The notes under the pieces were generated by a model. That model ran no database searches, was not told the DNA's origin, and saw only the letters and a list, made by a program, of their open reading frames with translations. This document shows, piece after piece, positions 16,917-25,232 of a stretch of 54,939 nt of DNA (the first letter of the stretch is position 1; each line of letters begins with the position of its first letter). The DNA is from Candidatus Woesearchaeota archaeon (GTDB lineage: Archaea > Nanobdellota > Nanobdellia > SCGC-AAA011-G17 > GW2011-AR20): positions 1 to 54,939 of the forward strand of contig JACQNJ010000013.1 in the NCBI GenBank assembly GCA_016203115.1, in the 5' to 3' direction. Made by a program: the position numbers and the translations under genes.

Positions 16917-16967
16917 AGTATTATTATTTTCATCTTATATTTAAACTTAACGTTTTATGACAGGGTT

Positions 16968-17435
16968 TTATTCAGTCTTACCCGAGAATGAACCTGTTAC
17001 CTCTCGAACACTTCCTCCAAGTTTTTGATAACCTAATTTAATTGTTCCTTCAAATCTTGAGTTTTTTGAAAAATCCAGCCTCCAGTTTGGATTTGTAAAA
17101 TCACATGTAGATGTCACTGGTGTTTCGGATGCAGTTCTTAAGTCAGTTCCTGCTGTGGGAACAGTACATGTAACTCCATTAACTGTAATATTTTTTATCT
17201 TATTTTCGACACTTGCAGTGTCTATATTAACTGCCTCAAGTTTTATTGTAAATATATCGGTTGCAGAATCTACTTTTAAGTCCCTGCAGATGTAAGGATT
17301 TGGAATGTCGCAGGTTGTTGGGACTGGAAGATCAAAAATTCCTAGATAAGTCAAAGATCCTATCACTATAAAGATTATCATGATAGCCCAGCCATATGTC
17401 ATCAAGAATTCCATTGCTGCCTGGGATTTTTTCAT
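16968..17435 (-). CDS. Type IV pilin with class III signal peptide
   Basis: 155 aa. MKKSQAAMEFLMTYGWAI has the shortest leader of the three pilins: cleavage expected before Q5, glutamate E9. A hydrophobic helix to ~residue 29 is followed by a beta-rich head with cysteines near 38, 47, 91 and 111. The start overlaps the stop of the upstream TadC-like gene by 4 nt, which ties the pilin to the assembly machinery. Confidence 0.87.
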   Translation of the reverse strand: MKKSQAAMEFLMTYGWAIMIIFIVIGSLTYLGIFDLPVPTTCDIPNPYICRDLKVDSATDIFTIKLEAVNIDTASVENKIKNITVNGVTCTVPTAGTDLRTASETPVTSTCDFTNPNWRLDFSKNSRFEGTIKLGYQKLGGSVREVTGSFSGKTE

Positions 17436-18463
17436 AGCCCTATTCCTGCAAATAATGCACTCATTAATGCTGAGGATGATAAGAATAATAATATTGCTAC
17501 TGCTACAAATACAGGTATGTATTTCATTCCTGCTTTTATGCTGCCTTCTCTTACTACTGAGATAATCATTGCAGATATTAATGCAGTTAATCCTAAAGAA
17601 ATAAATGCAAAGTTCTTGAAATCTGATGGAGATAAACCACCTTCACCAATATTAGACAAAGAGATTCCTCCTGCAAGAGAAGCTCCTCCTGAACTTGCTC
17701 CTTTTAGATCTATCTTACCAAGAATTTCACCCATAATGATATTTATTCTAAAGCTCAAAGCAAATAGCACAGGAGCTGCAAGCAATGAAGCAAATCCTAT
17801 GAAAATTGAATAAGTAACAACATCAGAACTGATTTCTTTTTTTAGAAGCTGAGTTTCCCTAACATTCCATGCAATACTGTTCACCAAATCAGAGATTTCT
17901 CCTCCTGCTTCAAGACCCTCAATCAAAAGTATTACGCTTCTTTTTAATAATTCAGAATCATAGTGCTCTGCAAATTCAGCCAATGCAGTATCTAGGTCTT
18001 CTCCTGCCATTGTTTTTTTGGCAACCAACTCCATCTCTTCTGAAATGATTTCAAAACGGTCTCTGATAGCATACCATAAAGCCTGATCAATTGGCATTCC
18101 TGCTCCAAGATTTGCAGAAACTAACTGCAAATAATCTGAGAGGATTGCTTCTAATTTCTTTGTTCTCTGGTATCTTTTAAAGTTTAAAACAAGAAATGTT
18201 AACAATGCTATGATAAGTAAAGAAACAAAAAAGGATATTACCCATGTGCTTAATAATATTAAAGGAATTCTTATTGCACTTTGACCCTTTATAGCTCCTG
18301 AACCAAAAAGCACTAATCCCAGTATACTTAAAATAAATACCATGATAACTGCTCTTTTGAAGAGAGACTCAAAAGGAATTTTTATTCCGGATTTTAGTAG
18401 AGCATACTTTATTTTTTCTGTTAAAGATTTTGATAAAAACAATTTTCCTAGAGCATCAATCAT
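17432..18463 (-). CDS. Pilus assembly platform protein, TadC/FlaJ-like (T2SSF domain)
   Basis: 343 aa integral membrane protein. Two helices at about 33-85 and several at the C-terminus (~210-340) flank a cytoplasmic four-helix T2SSF domain with LVSANLGAGMPIDQALWY and ALAEFAEHYDSELLKRSV, which contain the typical G-x-P and E-x-x family features. It anchors the ATPase at the membrane and passes pilins into the fibre. It overlaps TadB by ATGA and the pilin by 4 nt. Archaeal FlaJ usually has both T2SSF halves in one chain; here they are two genes, as in bacterial TadB/TadC. Confidence 0.85.
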   Translation of the reverse strand: MIDALGKLFLSKSLTEKIKYALLKSGIKIPFESLFKRAVIMVFILSILGLVLFGSGAIKGQSAIRIPLILLSTWVISFFVSLLIIALLTFLVLNFKRYQRTKKLEAILSDYLQLVSANLGAGMPIDQALWYAIRDRFEIISEEMELVAKKTMAGEDLDTALAEFAEHYDSELLKRSVILLIEGLEAGGEISDLVNSIAWNVRETQLLKKEISSDVVTYSIFIGFASLLAAPVLFALSFRINIIMGEILGKIDLKGASSGGASLAGGISLSNIGEGGLSPSDFKNFAFISLGLTALISAMIISVVREGSIKAGMKYIPVFVAVAILLFLSSSALMSALFAGIGL

Positions 18464-19269
18464 ACTGAAACACCCGGCCTGCTTTGCTTAATTGTAACGA
18501 GGAAAAATAGCTGAATTAGAGAAGTACCTATTGCAATACCTAATAAAGTTCCGAAGCTTATGTTTAAACCTATGAAGGAACTTAAAAGGCTTAACATTGT
18601 AACGCCTAAAGAAGGAACAATTACTGCAATCATTAGATAGAACATGACTATAGGATTTAGCTTTTTACCATATTCTTTCATTTGAATTAATTGTTCATGA
18701 GCAATCTGGCTTAAAATCGAGTTAATGGCTGTGCTTACATCTGCACCTGTTCTTAGGGAATTCGTGATTTGCCATAATAACTTTCTGAAATTATCACTAG
18801 GGGTTAATTCCATGACTTCTGCTATAGCTTCATCAATAGGCTTTCCTACTTCAGCCCTATTGATTATACCTCTGAAGTACTTACCGATAAAGGGATAGCT
18901 TTTTGAGACATTATTCATTGCATTAAATAAAGGAACTCCTGCACTTAATTCAACTAATAAAAATCTGCCGGCAAAAACTATTTCTCTGTCAATTTCTTTC
19001 ACTGCCTGCTTTGCTTTTGCGGTTGGAATATTCATAAGATACATGAAAGAGATGAAGTATGCAATGGGAAATGCTATGAACAAGATGAATGCTAATTCTG
19101 GCTTTATCTTATATAAAAATAAAAATCCAGTAAAGACTAATGCAAAAGATAAGTAAAAAGATAATTTTAAATTTTGTCCGACAAAGTTCTCTGGAGTTGT
19201 TTTTATTTCTGCTTGCGCTAAGTGCAGCTTCAAATGAGGAAAAGATTTGGCTATTTTGTCAGATAACAT
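18460..19269 (-). CDS. Pilus assembly platform protein, TadB/FlaJ-like (T2SSF domain)
   Basis: 269 aa. Helices at ~34-75, a cytoplasmic T2SSF domain (LLVELSAGVPLFNAMNNVSK, then SLRTGADVSTAINSIL), and C-terminal helices at ~195-262. It is the N-terminal counterpart of the following TadC-like protein; together they have the length of one FlaJ/PilC. It begins 1 nt after the ATPase stop, in the same operon. Confidence 0.85.
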   Translation of the reverse strand: MLSDKIAKSFPHLKLHLAQAEIKTTPENFVGQNLKLSFYLSFALVFTGFLFLYKIKPELAFILFIAFPIAYFISFMYLMNIPTAKAKQAVKEIDREIVFAGRFLLVELSAGVPLFNAMNNVSKSYPFIGKYFRGIINRAEVGKPIDEAIAEVMELTPSDNFRKLLWQITNSLRTGADVSTAINSILSQIAHEQLIQMKEYGKKLNPIVMFYLMIAVIVPSLGVTMLSLLSSFIGLNISFGTLLGIAIGTSLIQLFFLVTIKQSRPGVSV

Positions 19270-19270
19270 T

Positions 19271-20737
19271 TTAGTGTTTGGTAATGAAGCCCATTAAACC
19301 TTCTTTATTGGTGTAATAAGTAGCAACTACCTTTCCTATTTCATTGACTCCAATTACATTATTTTTTACTAACCATTTGAGAACCTCAATTTTATCCCTT
19401 AAGTCATTATTAATTTCGTTTCTCGTTAAGCCTGTCTGCATCTCTAAATCAGGCATGAATTTTGCCGATTCATTTGCAGACAAAATGTTGTCTTTTGCGA
19501 AATTATACTGCATCAAAACATTAGCTTCTGATGTACTTGTTATTTCTGCTAATTGGAAAATCCTTCTAATTCCTGTTCTCCTGTTCCTGTACATTACAAT
19601 AATCATGCCTATAGCAGGCAGTAAGGCTTTAGGAACTTCAATTGGAGGATTTGTCATTCTGTTAACTGTTTCTTCTGCACTGTTTGCGTGAACAGTAGCA
19701 TATACTGAATGACCTGTGTGCATTGCTTCAAAAAGAGTTTCAGCTTCTTGCTTTCTTCTTATTTCTCCAACTAAAATTCTATCAGGCCTCATTCTTAATG
19801 AATTGACTATCAAATCAAGCATTGTAATTCCACCTTTTCCTTCAAGGTTAGGAGCCCTAGTTACCATGGGAACCCAGTGCATATATTTTGCGAGTTGAAT
19901 CTCCCTAGTGTCTTCAACTGAAATAATCCTTTGATTTGGGGGGAAAAAGCCTCCTACTGCGTTAAGCATACTCGTTTTTCCAGTGGCTGTCCCGCCGCTT
20001 ATAATTGTAGAGAACTCATATTCAACTCCAAGCCATATTAACGATGCTGCTGGAAAACTTAGCGCCTTATTTTGCAAAAATTTTGTGATTGTGATTGGGT
20101 CTTTAGCAAACTTTCTAATAGTAATGGTGTTTCCCTTTGTTGAAACGGGGAATAAAGTTGCATTTACCCTATCTCCTGATTCTAAACTTGCATCCAATAA
20201 AGGAGTTAAAAGAGTAACGCTTCTTCCTACTTTTCTTCCTATCAAGCTTGAATAATGCTTGATAACCTCTTCATCTTTTAATAGTATGTTTGTCTTTAAC
20301 CAGCCATGTTTGTGATGATAAACCCAGATGGGTTCTTCTGCGTTGTTGACAACTATCTCTTCAAGATTTAAGTCGTTCATGAGAATTTCTATTTTTCCCA
20401 AGCCAAAACTTTTGTGCATTAAATAAGTGGTAAAGAATTCTAATGTTTCATCTGTAATATCTGGAAAGTATTTCCTGATTAAGCTTACAATTGTTTTTTT
20501 AAATTTATCTCTTACATAATCAAGCTTTTTTGGATCTGTTATGTCACCAATACCCAGCTTTACCTTTTCAACTAATTCCCCCCTAATCTTGTCTAGTATA
20601 ATCTCTGTATTTAAACCAATTTGAGAAATACTTACTTTGTATATCAGGATAAACTCGTTTGGATCGCTTTCTATAGCTATCCTTACTGGAATAGTACCTG
20701 CGTAAAAGCCGTACGTGTCTACAACCGCCATGTTCAC
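19271..20737 (-). CDS. Type II/IV secretion ATPase (TadA/VirB11/FlaI family)
   Basis: 488 aa hexameric ATPase that drives pilus assembly. Walker A is GGTATGKTS (about residues 246-254). The Asp box and Walker B are MRPDRILVGEIR (~316-327), and a His box follows in HTGHSVYATVHANS. The N-terminal ~200 residues are the family's regulatory part. The start at 20737 overlaps the upstream stop as ATGA; ATG 20731 is an alternative. The gene order ATPase-TadB-TadC-pilins is complete except for a prepilin peptidase, which is not in the window. Confidence 0.93.
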   Translation of the reverse strand: MNMAVVDTYGFYAGTIPVRIAIESDPNEFILIYKVSISQIGLNTEIILDKIRGELVEKVKLGIGDITDPKKLDYVRDKFKKTIVSLIRKYFPDITDETLEFFTTYLMHKSFGLGKIEILMNDLNLEEIVVNNAEEPIWVYHHKHGWLKTNILLKDEEVIKHYSSLIGRKVGRSVTLLTPLLDASLESGDRVNATLFPVSTKGNTITIRKFAKDPITITKFLQNKALSFPAASLIWLGVEYEFSTIISGGTATGKTSMLNAVGGFFPPNQRIISVEDTREIQLAKYMHWVPMVTRAPNLEGKGGITMLDLIVNSLRMRPDRILVGEIRRKQEAETLFEAMHTGHSVYATVHANSAEETVNRMTNPPIEVPKALLPAIGMIIVMYRNRRTGIRRIFQLAEITSTSEANVLMQYNFAKDNILSANESAKFMPDLEMQTGLTRNEINNDLRDKIEVLKWLVKNNVIGVNEIGKVVATYYTNKEGLMGFITKH

Positions 20738-21300
20738 CTCTCTTTTTTACAATTATTTTCGAATATTTTTTTTTTTATTTCTAATATCATCAATTTTTCA
20801 TTAATCTTAAAAATATCTGCGGATTTTTGATTTTTTAATAATCCTAATAGCTCATTTAATCTAAGTTTAAGATAAAATTTTTGTGCATATAAACGATCTT
20901 CCCTGCTAAGATTTTTGTTTATAATTGCATTTTTCAGGTCTTCTTCATTTTTCAGATTAAGAGCTGAATTAACTGGAATCTTGTCTATTGCTGATATCAT
21001 TACTGAAACTTTTCTTGAGATAAGATCCTTTTCTATTACAATGTTAAGTTTTTCTTCTACAACTCTTTTTGTATCTTCTGTTTCTACAAGAAAAGGGGTT
21101 GTTAATTGGTATTCTATCTTGATAATGTTTTCTTCTTCTAAAAAAGTAGCCCACTCGTTGACTATGCTGTCTGGAAGACCCAAAGTTTTAGAAGCCTCTT
21201 CCATGGAGATTCTTTTTTTTGCATTTACCAATAAAACTAAAGAGTCTACTGCTGTTGTTATGTTTATTCCACTCTCTTTACTTATCTCCCCTTTACTCAT
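20734..21300 (-). CDS. Winged-helix-like / helical protein at the head of the pilus operon
   Basis: 188 aa, the first gene of the operon, overlapping the ATPase by 4 nt. Residues ~1-65 look like a winged helix (ITTAVDSLVLLVNAKKRISM, EEASKTLGLPDSIVNEWATF), and the rest is charged helices. No signal peptide or membrane segment. It could be a regulator or a cytoplasmic adaptor of the ATPase; position favours a pilus-related role. I cannot name a family. Confidence 0.55.
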   Translation of the reverse strand: MSKGEISKESGINITTAVDSLVLLVNAKKRISMEEASKTLGLPDSIVNEWATFLEEENIIKIEYQLTTPFLVETEDTKRVVEEKLNIVIEKDLISRKVSVMISAIDKIPVNSALNLKNEEDLKNAIINKNLSREDRLYAQKFYLKLRLNELLGLLKNQKSADIFKINEKLMILEIKKKIFENNCKKER

Positions 21301-21408
21301 ACTATCATTCTTATAATCTTTTTATATAAAACTTTGGTTTCAAATTATTTTGTTATTTTTTCGTAGTGAGTAACTTTTATATGCCCATTAATGCAATAAT
21401 TTTGTGTT

Positions 21409-21834
21409 ATGGATAAGAAATACATACTCTCAATTTTGATAATCCTTGTTTTTCTTGTATTTTTGGCAATCACTTTGATACTTTCTCCTTCTGAAGAGAT
21501 TGTTGAACTGGAAAATTTGCCAAAAACCTGCGAGGGGCAGTGTAATGGCGTTGCTTCATGCTTAGAGCAATGCTCTAATGTAAAAAGCAATCTTGCTACT
21601 CTAAACAGCGATCCTTCTGCATGCGATGATATTCAAGATGAAATTAAAAGAGAAGACTGCAAGGGAAATGTTGCTTTGAAGCAGGCTCTTGCTACGGAAG
21701 ATTCTAACCAATGCCTAGATGAGAACTGCAAAAATGCTGTTTTATTGTCTAAAGCCCTTTCAACTAAAGATAGAAGCTTATGCGAGCAGATAACTATAGA
21801 AGCCATGAAAGCTGATTGTTTAAAGTTGATTTAG
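21409..21834 (+). CDS. Small membrane-anchored protein with extracytoplasmic cysteine-rich domain
   Basis: 141 aa. One N-terminal helix (residues ~5-26, YILSILIILVFLVFLAITLI) precedes a domain with ten cysteines in pairs (CEGQCNGVASCLEQC, then single cysteines in CDD, DCKG, CLDENCK, CEQ and DCL). The cysteine spacing suggests helical disulfide-linked repeats. A TTTTATATG box lies ~32 nt before the start. It is convergent with ncsA (15-nt 3' overlap). Function unknown. Confidence 0.6.
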   Translation: MDKKYILSILIILVFLVFLAITLILSPSEEIVELENLPKTCEGQCNGVASCLEQCSNVKSNLATLNSDPSACDDIQDEIKREDCKGNVALKQALATEDSNQCLDENCKNAVLLSKALSTKDRSLCEQITIEAMKADCLKLI

Positions 21835-22734
21835 TTGTTCTTTATAATTGCAGGCTTGACAAAGATCTTTTGAAGTTGGTTCTTGACAAACTTTACAGGA
21901 ATTTAACGGCTTTGCTTCCTTAAAATTTTCTTTTAACATTGGCATTATTTGTATGAAAGAGTCTACAATAGAGTGCTTTGTTCCTGGATATTTAGCTTCA
22001 AAGTCATTTAATAAATTTCTTACTGAGTCTCTGTAACCTTGGTTAGCATATGGACATTCTGAAAACTTTACCGGGAATTTTTTCAAAAAAGCATATGTTG
22101 TTGTTTCTTTTTCCGTGACCAAATACAATGGCTTAATCCTTTTTATGAATTTTTTATCCAGGATAATGCCTGTTAAAGGCCCCAATCTTGCTGATAATTC
22201 TGGATTGTTTCTAAATTGATTCATCAATATAGTCTGAGCTTCGTCATCTAAGTTGTGACCTGTTGCCAGTTTTGTAAAATTAAATTTTTTTGCCCCTAGG
22301 TTTAATAGATATCTCCTAAAAACACCGCAATAAGAGCATGAGGTTTTATTTTTGAACTTTTTTACCATTTCATCTAAGGTATTATTGAAAAAATCCTTAT
22401 AATTTAGAATATGAAGAGTTATCTTATTTTCTTTACAGAACTCCTTTACATATTTTAAATCCCTGTAATTCTTTATTCCCTCATCTATTGCCAAGGCTTC
22501 TAAAATTATTATTTTTTTATCATGAAAACTTTTTAGAATATTCAGAACTGTAAAGGAGTCTTTACCTCCGCTCAAAGCTATGCCTATCTTATCACCCTTT
22601 TCAATCAAGTTAAATTTTCTTATTGTGTGCAATACTTTTTTTTCAAAGTATCTTATAAAATGATTTTTACATAAAGAGATGTTACTATTTGTTAGCTTTA
22701 TTACAGGTTTTTTTACACAGTTATTGCATTTCAT
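21820..22734 (-). CDS. ncsA: tRNA 2-thiolation protein NcsA/TtuA (PP-loop ATPase)
   Basis: 304 aa. It activates U34/U54 of tRNA by adenylation and inserts sulfur carried by a ubiquitin-like protein. The N-terminal zinc finger begins with CNNCVKK, the PP-loop is LSGGKDSFTVL (about residues 53-63), the central CSYCGVFRR region provides Fe-S/catalytic cysteines, and a C-terminal zinc finger has CKVCQEPTSKDLCQAC. Length and both fingers fit the TtuA/NcsA/Ctu1 family. It overlaps the ubiquitin-like gene by one base (TGATG), matching its sulfur donor partner. Confidence 0.92.
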   Translation of the reverse strand: MKCNNCVKKPVIKLTNSNISLCKNHFIRYFEKKVLHTIRKFNLIEKGDKIGIALSGGKDSFTVLNILKSFHDKKIIILEALAIDEGIKNYRDLKYVKEFCKENKITLHILNYKDFFNNTLDEMVKKFKNKTSCSYCGVFRRYLLNLGAKKFNFTKLATGHNLDDEAQTILMNQFRNNPELSARLGPLTGIILDKKFIKRIKPLYLVTEKETTTYAFLKKFPVKFSECPYANQGYRDSVRNLLNDFEAKYPGTKHSIVDSFIQIMPMLKENFKEAKPLNSCKVCQEPTSKDLCQACNYKEQLNQL

Positions 22735-22928
22735 CAGCCACCTGAAATAACGCTTAAGAGCTTTATTTTATCATTTTTTGAGACTCTTGAATCTTCAGTT
22801 ACTAATTCGCTATTTTTTGATATGATAATCGTTTCAGGGTTGATTTTTAGTTTTTTTATTATTTCTTTAACCGTTTTTGCTTCTACAGCTACTGTTTTAT
22901 TCTCTTTTTCTATGAAGACTTCAGGCAT
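22734..22928 (-). CDS. Ubiquitin-like sulfur carrier / SAMP (ThiS/MoaD fold)
   Basis: 64 aa beta-grasp protein ending in the diglycine SVISGG, needed for C-terminal adenylation and thiocarboxylation. The body pattern (strand, helix EIIKKLKINPETIIISKN, strands) fits ThiS/MoaD/TtuB. It lies between the E1 gene (19-nt overlap) and ncsA (1-nt overlap). In archaea such proteins act as sulfur donors for tRNA thiolation and some are also conjugated to proteins (sampylation). Confidence 0.9.
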   Translation of the reverse strand: MPEVFIEKENKTVAVEAKTVKEIIKKLKINPETIIISKNSELVTEDSRVSKNDKIKLLSVISGG

Positions 22929-23605
22929 TTTTCACAAGATTTTTTTATTTTTATTTTTTCTATTTCATTATCCCAGATGTTGAACCTTAATAAAGATTCT
23001 TCTGGGTCTTTTTTCAATAAGATTTTTATCGCCTGAGTTGCCGCTATTGAAGAGATTAATGATACTATTGTATTTAACACTCCAAATTCTTCGCATCTTT
23101 CTAAGTCTAAGTTTTTTTTGTAAATGCATTTCAAACATGGCTTTTTTGGCAAAATATTAAATATTACTCCTGTATGCTTTATAGCTGCTGTATGAATCCA
23201 AGGGATTTTATTATAGCAATAATCATTTATTAAAAACCTTGTAGTTAAGTTATCTGTACAGTCTATAACTAAGTCTGATTTTAATAAATTTAAGTTGGCA
23301 TCATTTAACCTTTCATTGAAAATTTCTATTTTTATTTCTGAGTTTATTTTTTTTAATTTATTTAACGAAGTGGTTACTTTTTGTTTATTTATGTCTGATT
23401 CTTCATATAAAGATTGCCTTTGCAAATTCGTTATATCTATCTTATCAAAATCTATTAATTTTAAGTTGATTCCAGATCGGGCTAATAAAGAAGAAGTATT
23501 AGTTCCTAGAGCCCCTAATCCTACAATAGTTACTATTTTTTTAGATAAAATATTTTGGCCTTTTTTGCCTATTTCTTTTAAAACTTTATGTCTTGAATAT
23601 CTCAT
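22910..23605 (-). CDS. ubaA: E1-like ubiquitin-like protein activating enzyme (UbaA/ThiF/MoeB)
   Basis: 231 aa. It adenylates the C-terminus of the neighbouring ubiquitin-like protein. The nucleotide-binding GLGALGTNTSSLLARSG (about residues 31-47) and the D-x-D-K-I-D-x-x-N-L-x-R-Q motif (LIDFDKIDITNLQRQSLYEE) are clear. Zinc ligands are CLKC in the middle and CEKC at the end. It is slightly shorter than the usual ~245-270 aa and has no rhodanese domain. First gene of the three-gene operon. Confidence 0.92.
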   Translation of the reverse strand: MRYSRHKVLKEIGKKGQNILSKKIVTIVGLGALGTNTSSLLARSGINLKLIDFDKIDITNLQRQSLYEESDINKQKVTTSLNKLKKINSEIKIEIFNERLNDANLNLLKSDLVIDCTDNLTTRFLINDYCYNKIPWIHTAAIKHTGVIFNILPKKPCLKCIYKKNLDLERCEEFGVLNTIVSLISSIAATQAIKILLKKDPEESLLRFNIWDNEIEKIKIKKSCEKCLKSS

Positions 23606-23715
23606 AGTTAAATTGAGAAAAAACTGTTTTTAAAGGTTTTTAGTCAGTAAAATGTTTTTTTCAGTAAGACTTTTTGCCTTTAGAAATATCTTGAACAGTA
23701 TAACCTTGTGGCGGT

Positions 23716-24330
23716 TTAGTCACCTTGACGTATCCCGCGAACATAATAATTACAGCTCAAGCATCCGTAGTCACGAAGGCTAGACTTGCTGCCAACGATA
23801 AGCCTGAGAAACCGCATTTGCTTTGCGAATAGCCTGCCTTCTATAGTTACTAATAACGAAACAGGCATTTCTTTTATTCCTGCATTTTCTAAAAATTGAC
23901 CGTATTGCTCTGCAATATCGCCAAAAGCATAAACTGTTATTGGATCTTCTGCAAATCTGTTTGTTTGGATTGGCTTATCTGATAATTCAACAGAATCTAC
24001 TAAGGACTCTTCTATTTGGTGATTAGTTAAGTAAAATTCTTGCTCATTTCTATGGCAATCTGTTGCTTCTTGTGCATTTGCCATTATTGGAGAATTTCTG
24101 GTTAAGAAAACACCTCTTTTAGGGACATAAATAACTCCCTCTCTTACCCAGTTTCCTTTTCTTGAGACAAAAGCATCTTTTCCTTCCTGCATTCTCAATT
24201 GAGCATTCTCTCTTAAAGAAATAATTCTATAATCTTCTTGTTCTAAAACTTCTTTTCCTTTATCGAAATTAGCTTTTACATAAGCTGAATATGCTATACT
24301 TGATTTTATATCAACTGTAATATTTGACAT
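23716..24330 (-). CDS. Candidate hypervariable protein (DGR-type target), VRGIR ending
   Basis: 204 aa, no signal peptide. Residues 1-165 are conserved-looking and lead into VTIEGRLFAKQM. The last ~35 residues are L-x-x-x-S-x-L-rich and end YYVRGIRQGD, the shape of the C-type-lectin variable domains of diversity-generating retroelement (DGR) targets in DPANN archaea. Between residues 173 and 197, 20 of 25 codons end in C or T and the DNA is clearly more GC-rich than the body, as expected when AAC/AAT codons of a template are mutated at A. The organism would use it for binding variable ligands. No reverse transcriptase is nearby, so diversification would act in trans. Confidence 0.6.
   Translation of the reverse strand: MSNITVDIKSSIAYSAYVKANFDKGKEVLEQEDYRIISLRENAQLRMQEGKDAFVSRKGNWVREGVIYVPKRGVFLTRNSPIMANAQEATDCHRNEQEFYLTNHQIEESLVDSVELSDKPIQTNRFAEDPITVYAFGDIAEQYGQFLENAGIKEMPVSLLVTIEGRLFAKQMRFLRLIVGSKSSLRDYGCLSCNYYVRGIRQGD
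23740..23814 (-). other. Putative DGR variable region A
   Basis: Codons for residues 173-197 of the 23716 gene. Most are NNC/NNT (CTC, ATC, GGC, AGC, GAC, TAC, TGC and similar), while the gene body prefers A/T-ending codons of all kinds. The GC-rich stretch continues to the stop and about 20 nt beyond, which would be the conserved homing end. Confidence 0.5.
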
Positions 24331-24445
24331 AATTTATTAGAGAAGATTTATCTTTTTAAACTTTTAGTTTTATTATTATTCTCTAGGGATAACATACTTC
24401 TATAATTTTGGTAAGGTTTAAAAGACACTATTTTATTAAATTTAT

Positions 24446-24727
24446 ATGGAAGAGATTAGTAAAGAGAAAATAGAAAGATATTTTGATATTACTGAAAAAG
24501 CGTTCAAAGAAGCCAAGAAAGCTGAGAATAGAACTTCTTTAAAACATGAGAGAGAAGATTTCTTGGATATGATTGAGAGGTATATTAAAGATGCCCACCA
24601 TTTCTATGATAAAGGAAGAATTGTTGATGCTTTTGCTGCCTTGAATTATGCTCATGGATGGTTAGATGCCGGAGCTAGACTGGGATTGTGGGATGTGCAT
24701 GATTCAAAATTATTTACAGTAGATTAG
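24446..24727 (+). CDS. DUF357 family protein
   Basis: 93 aa, all-helical. The archaeal DUF357 pattern is present: KIERYFDITEKAFKEAKK, a central DMIERYIKDAHHFYDKG, and DAFAALNYAHGWLDAGARLG near the end. The fold is helical and repeat-like; function unknown. It has a TATA-like TTTAAAAG upstream and a monocistronic layout. Confidence 0.88.
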   Translation: MEEISKEKIERYFDITEKAFKEAKKAENRTSLKHEREDFLDMIERYIKDAHHFYDKGRIVDAFAALNYAHGWLDAGARLGLWDVHDSKLFTVD

Positions 24728-24762
24728 AAAAATTTATATACCATAGCGTTCTATAAGTTACT

Positions 24763-24981
24763 ATGGCAACAACAATACAAGTTAGTAAGGATTTGAGAGA
24801 GGAGCTTTCTAAGAGAAAATTGTTTGACAGGGAAAGCTATGAAGAAGTAATCTGGGACTTATTAGAAGATTCTATGGAATTAAGTGAAGAAACTAAAAAA
24901 GATCTTGAAGAAGCAAGAAAAGAAATTAAAGAAGGTAAATTTATAACTCATGAAGAGATTAAAAAGAAGTTTGGTCTATAA
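24763..24981 (+). CDS. RelB-type antitoxin (ribbon-helix-helix-like)
   Basis: 72 aa. The start TTIQVSKDLREELSKRK is a ribbon-helix-helix-like DNA-binding opening, followed by the acidic toxin-wrapping helix (LSEETKKDLEEARKEIKEGK) and FITHEEIKKKFGL, a typical RelB/antitoxin tail. Its stop shares one base with the toxin start (TAATG). TTTATATA lies about 30 nt upstream. Confidence 0.8.
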   Translation: MATTIQVSKDLREELSKRKLFDRESYEEVIWDLLEDSMELSEETKKDLEEARKEIKEGKFITHEEIKKKFGL

Positions 24982-25232
24982 TGTATTCAATAATTTATTC
25001 TAAGAAAGCAGAAGAACAATTAGACAAGCTAGACAAAGAAATAAGAAGCAGGATAATCAAATCATTAGAAAAACTAAGAATAAGGCCTGAAGCCTATATC
25101 GAAAGATTGGTTGGAGACCCCGGTTATAAATTCAGAATTGGAGACTATAGGGTTATTGTTGATATTGATAAAGGAAAGTTGATAGTATTGATAATAAAAA
25201 TAGGACATAGAAAAAATGTTTATAAAAGATGA
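24981..25232 (+). CDS. RelE/ParE-family toxin
   Basis: 83 aa. It has the RelE fold: YSIIYSKKAEEQLDKLDKE, LRIRPEAYIERLVGDPGYKF, RIGDYRVIVDID, and the ending LIIKIGHRKNVYKR with the basic residues that bind mRNA in the ribosomal A site. It is coupled to the antitoxin upstream and overlaps the kinase-like gene downstream by 4 nt. Confidence 0.87.
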   Translation: MYSIIYSKKAEEQLDKLDKEIRSRIIKSLEKLRIRPEAYIERLVGDPGYKFRIGDYRVIVDIDKGKLIVLIIKIGHRKNVYKR

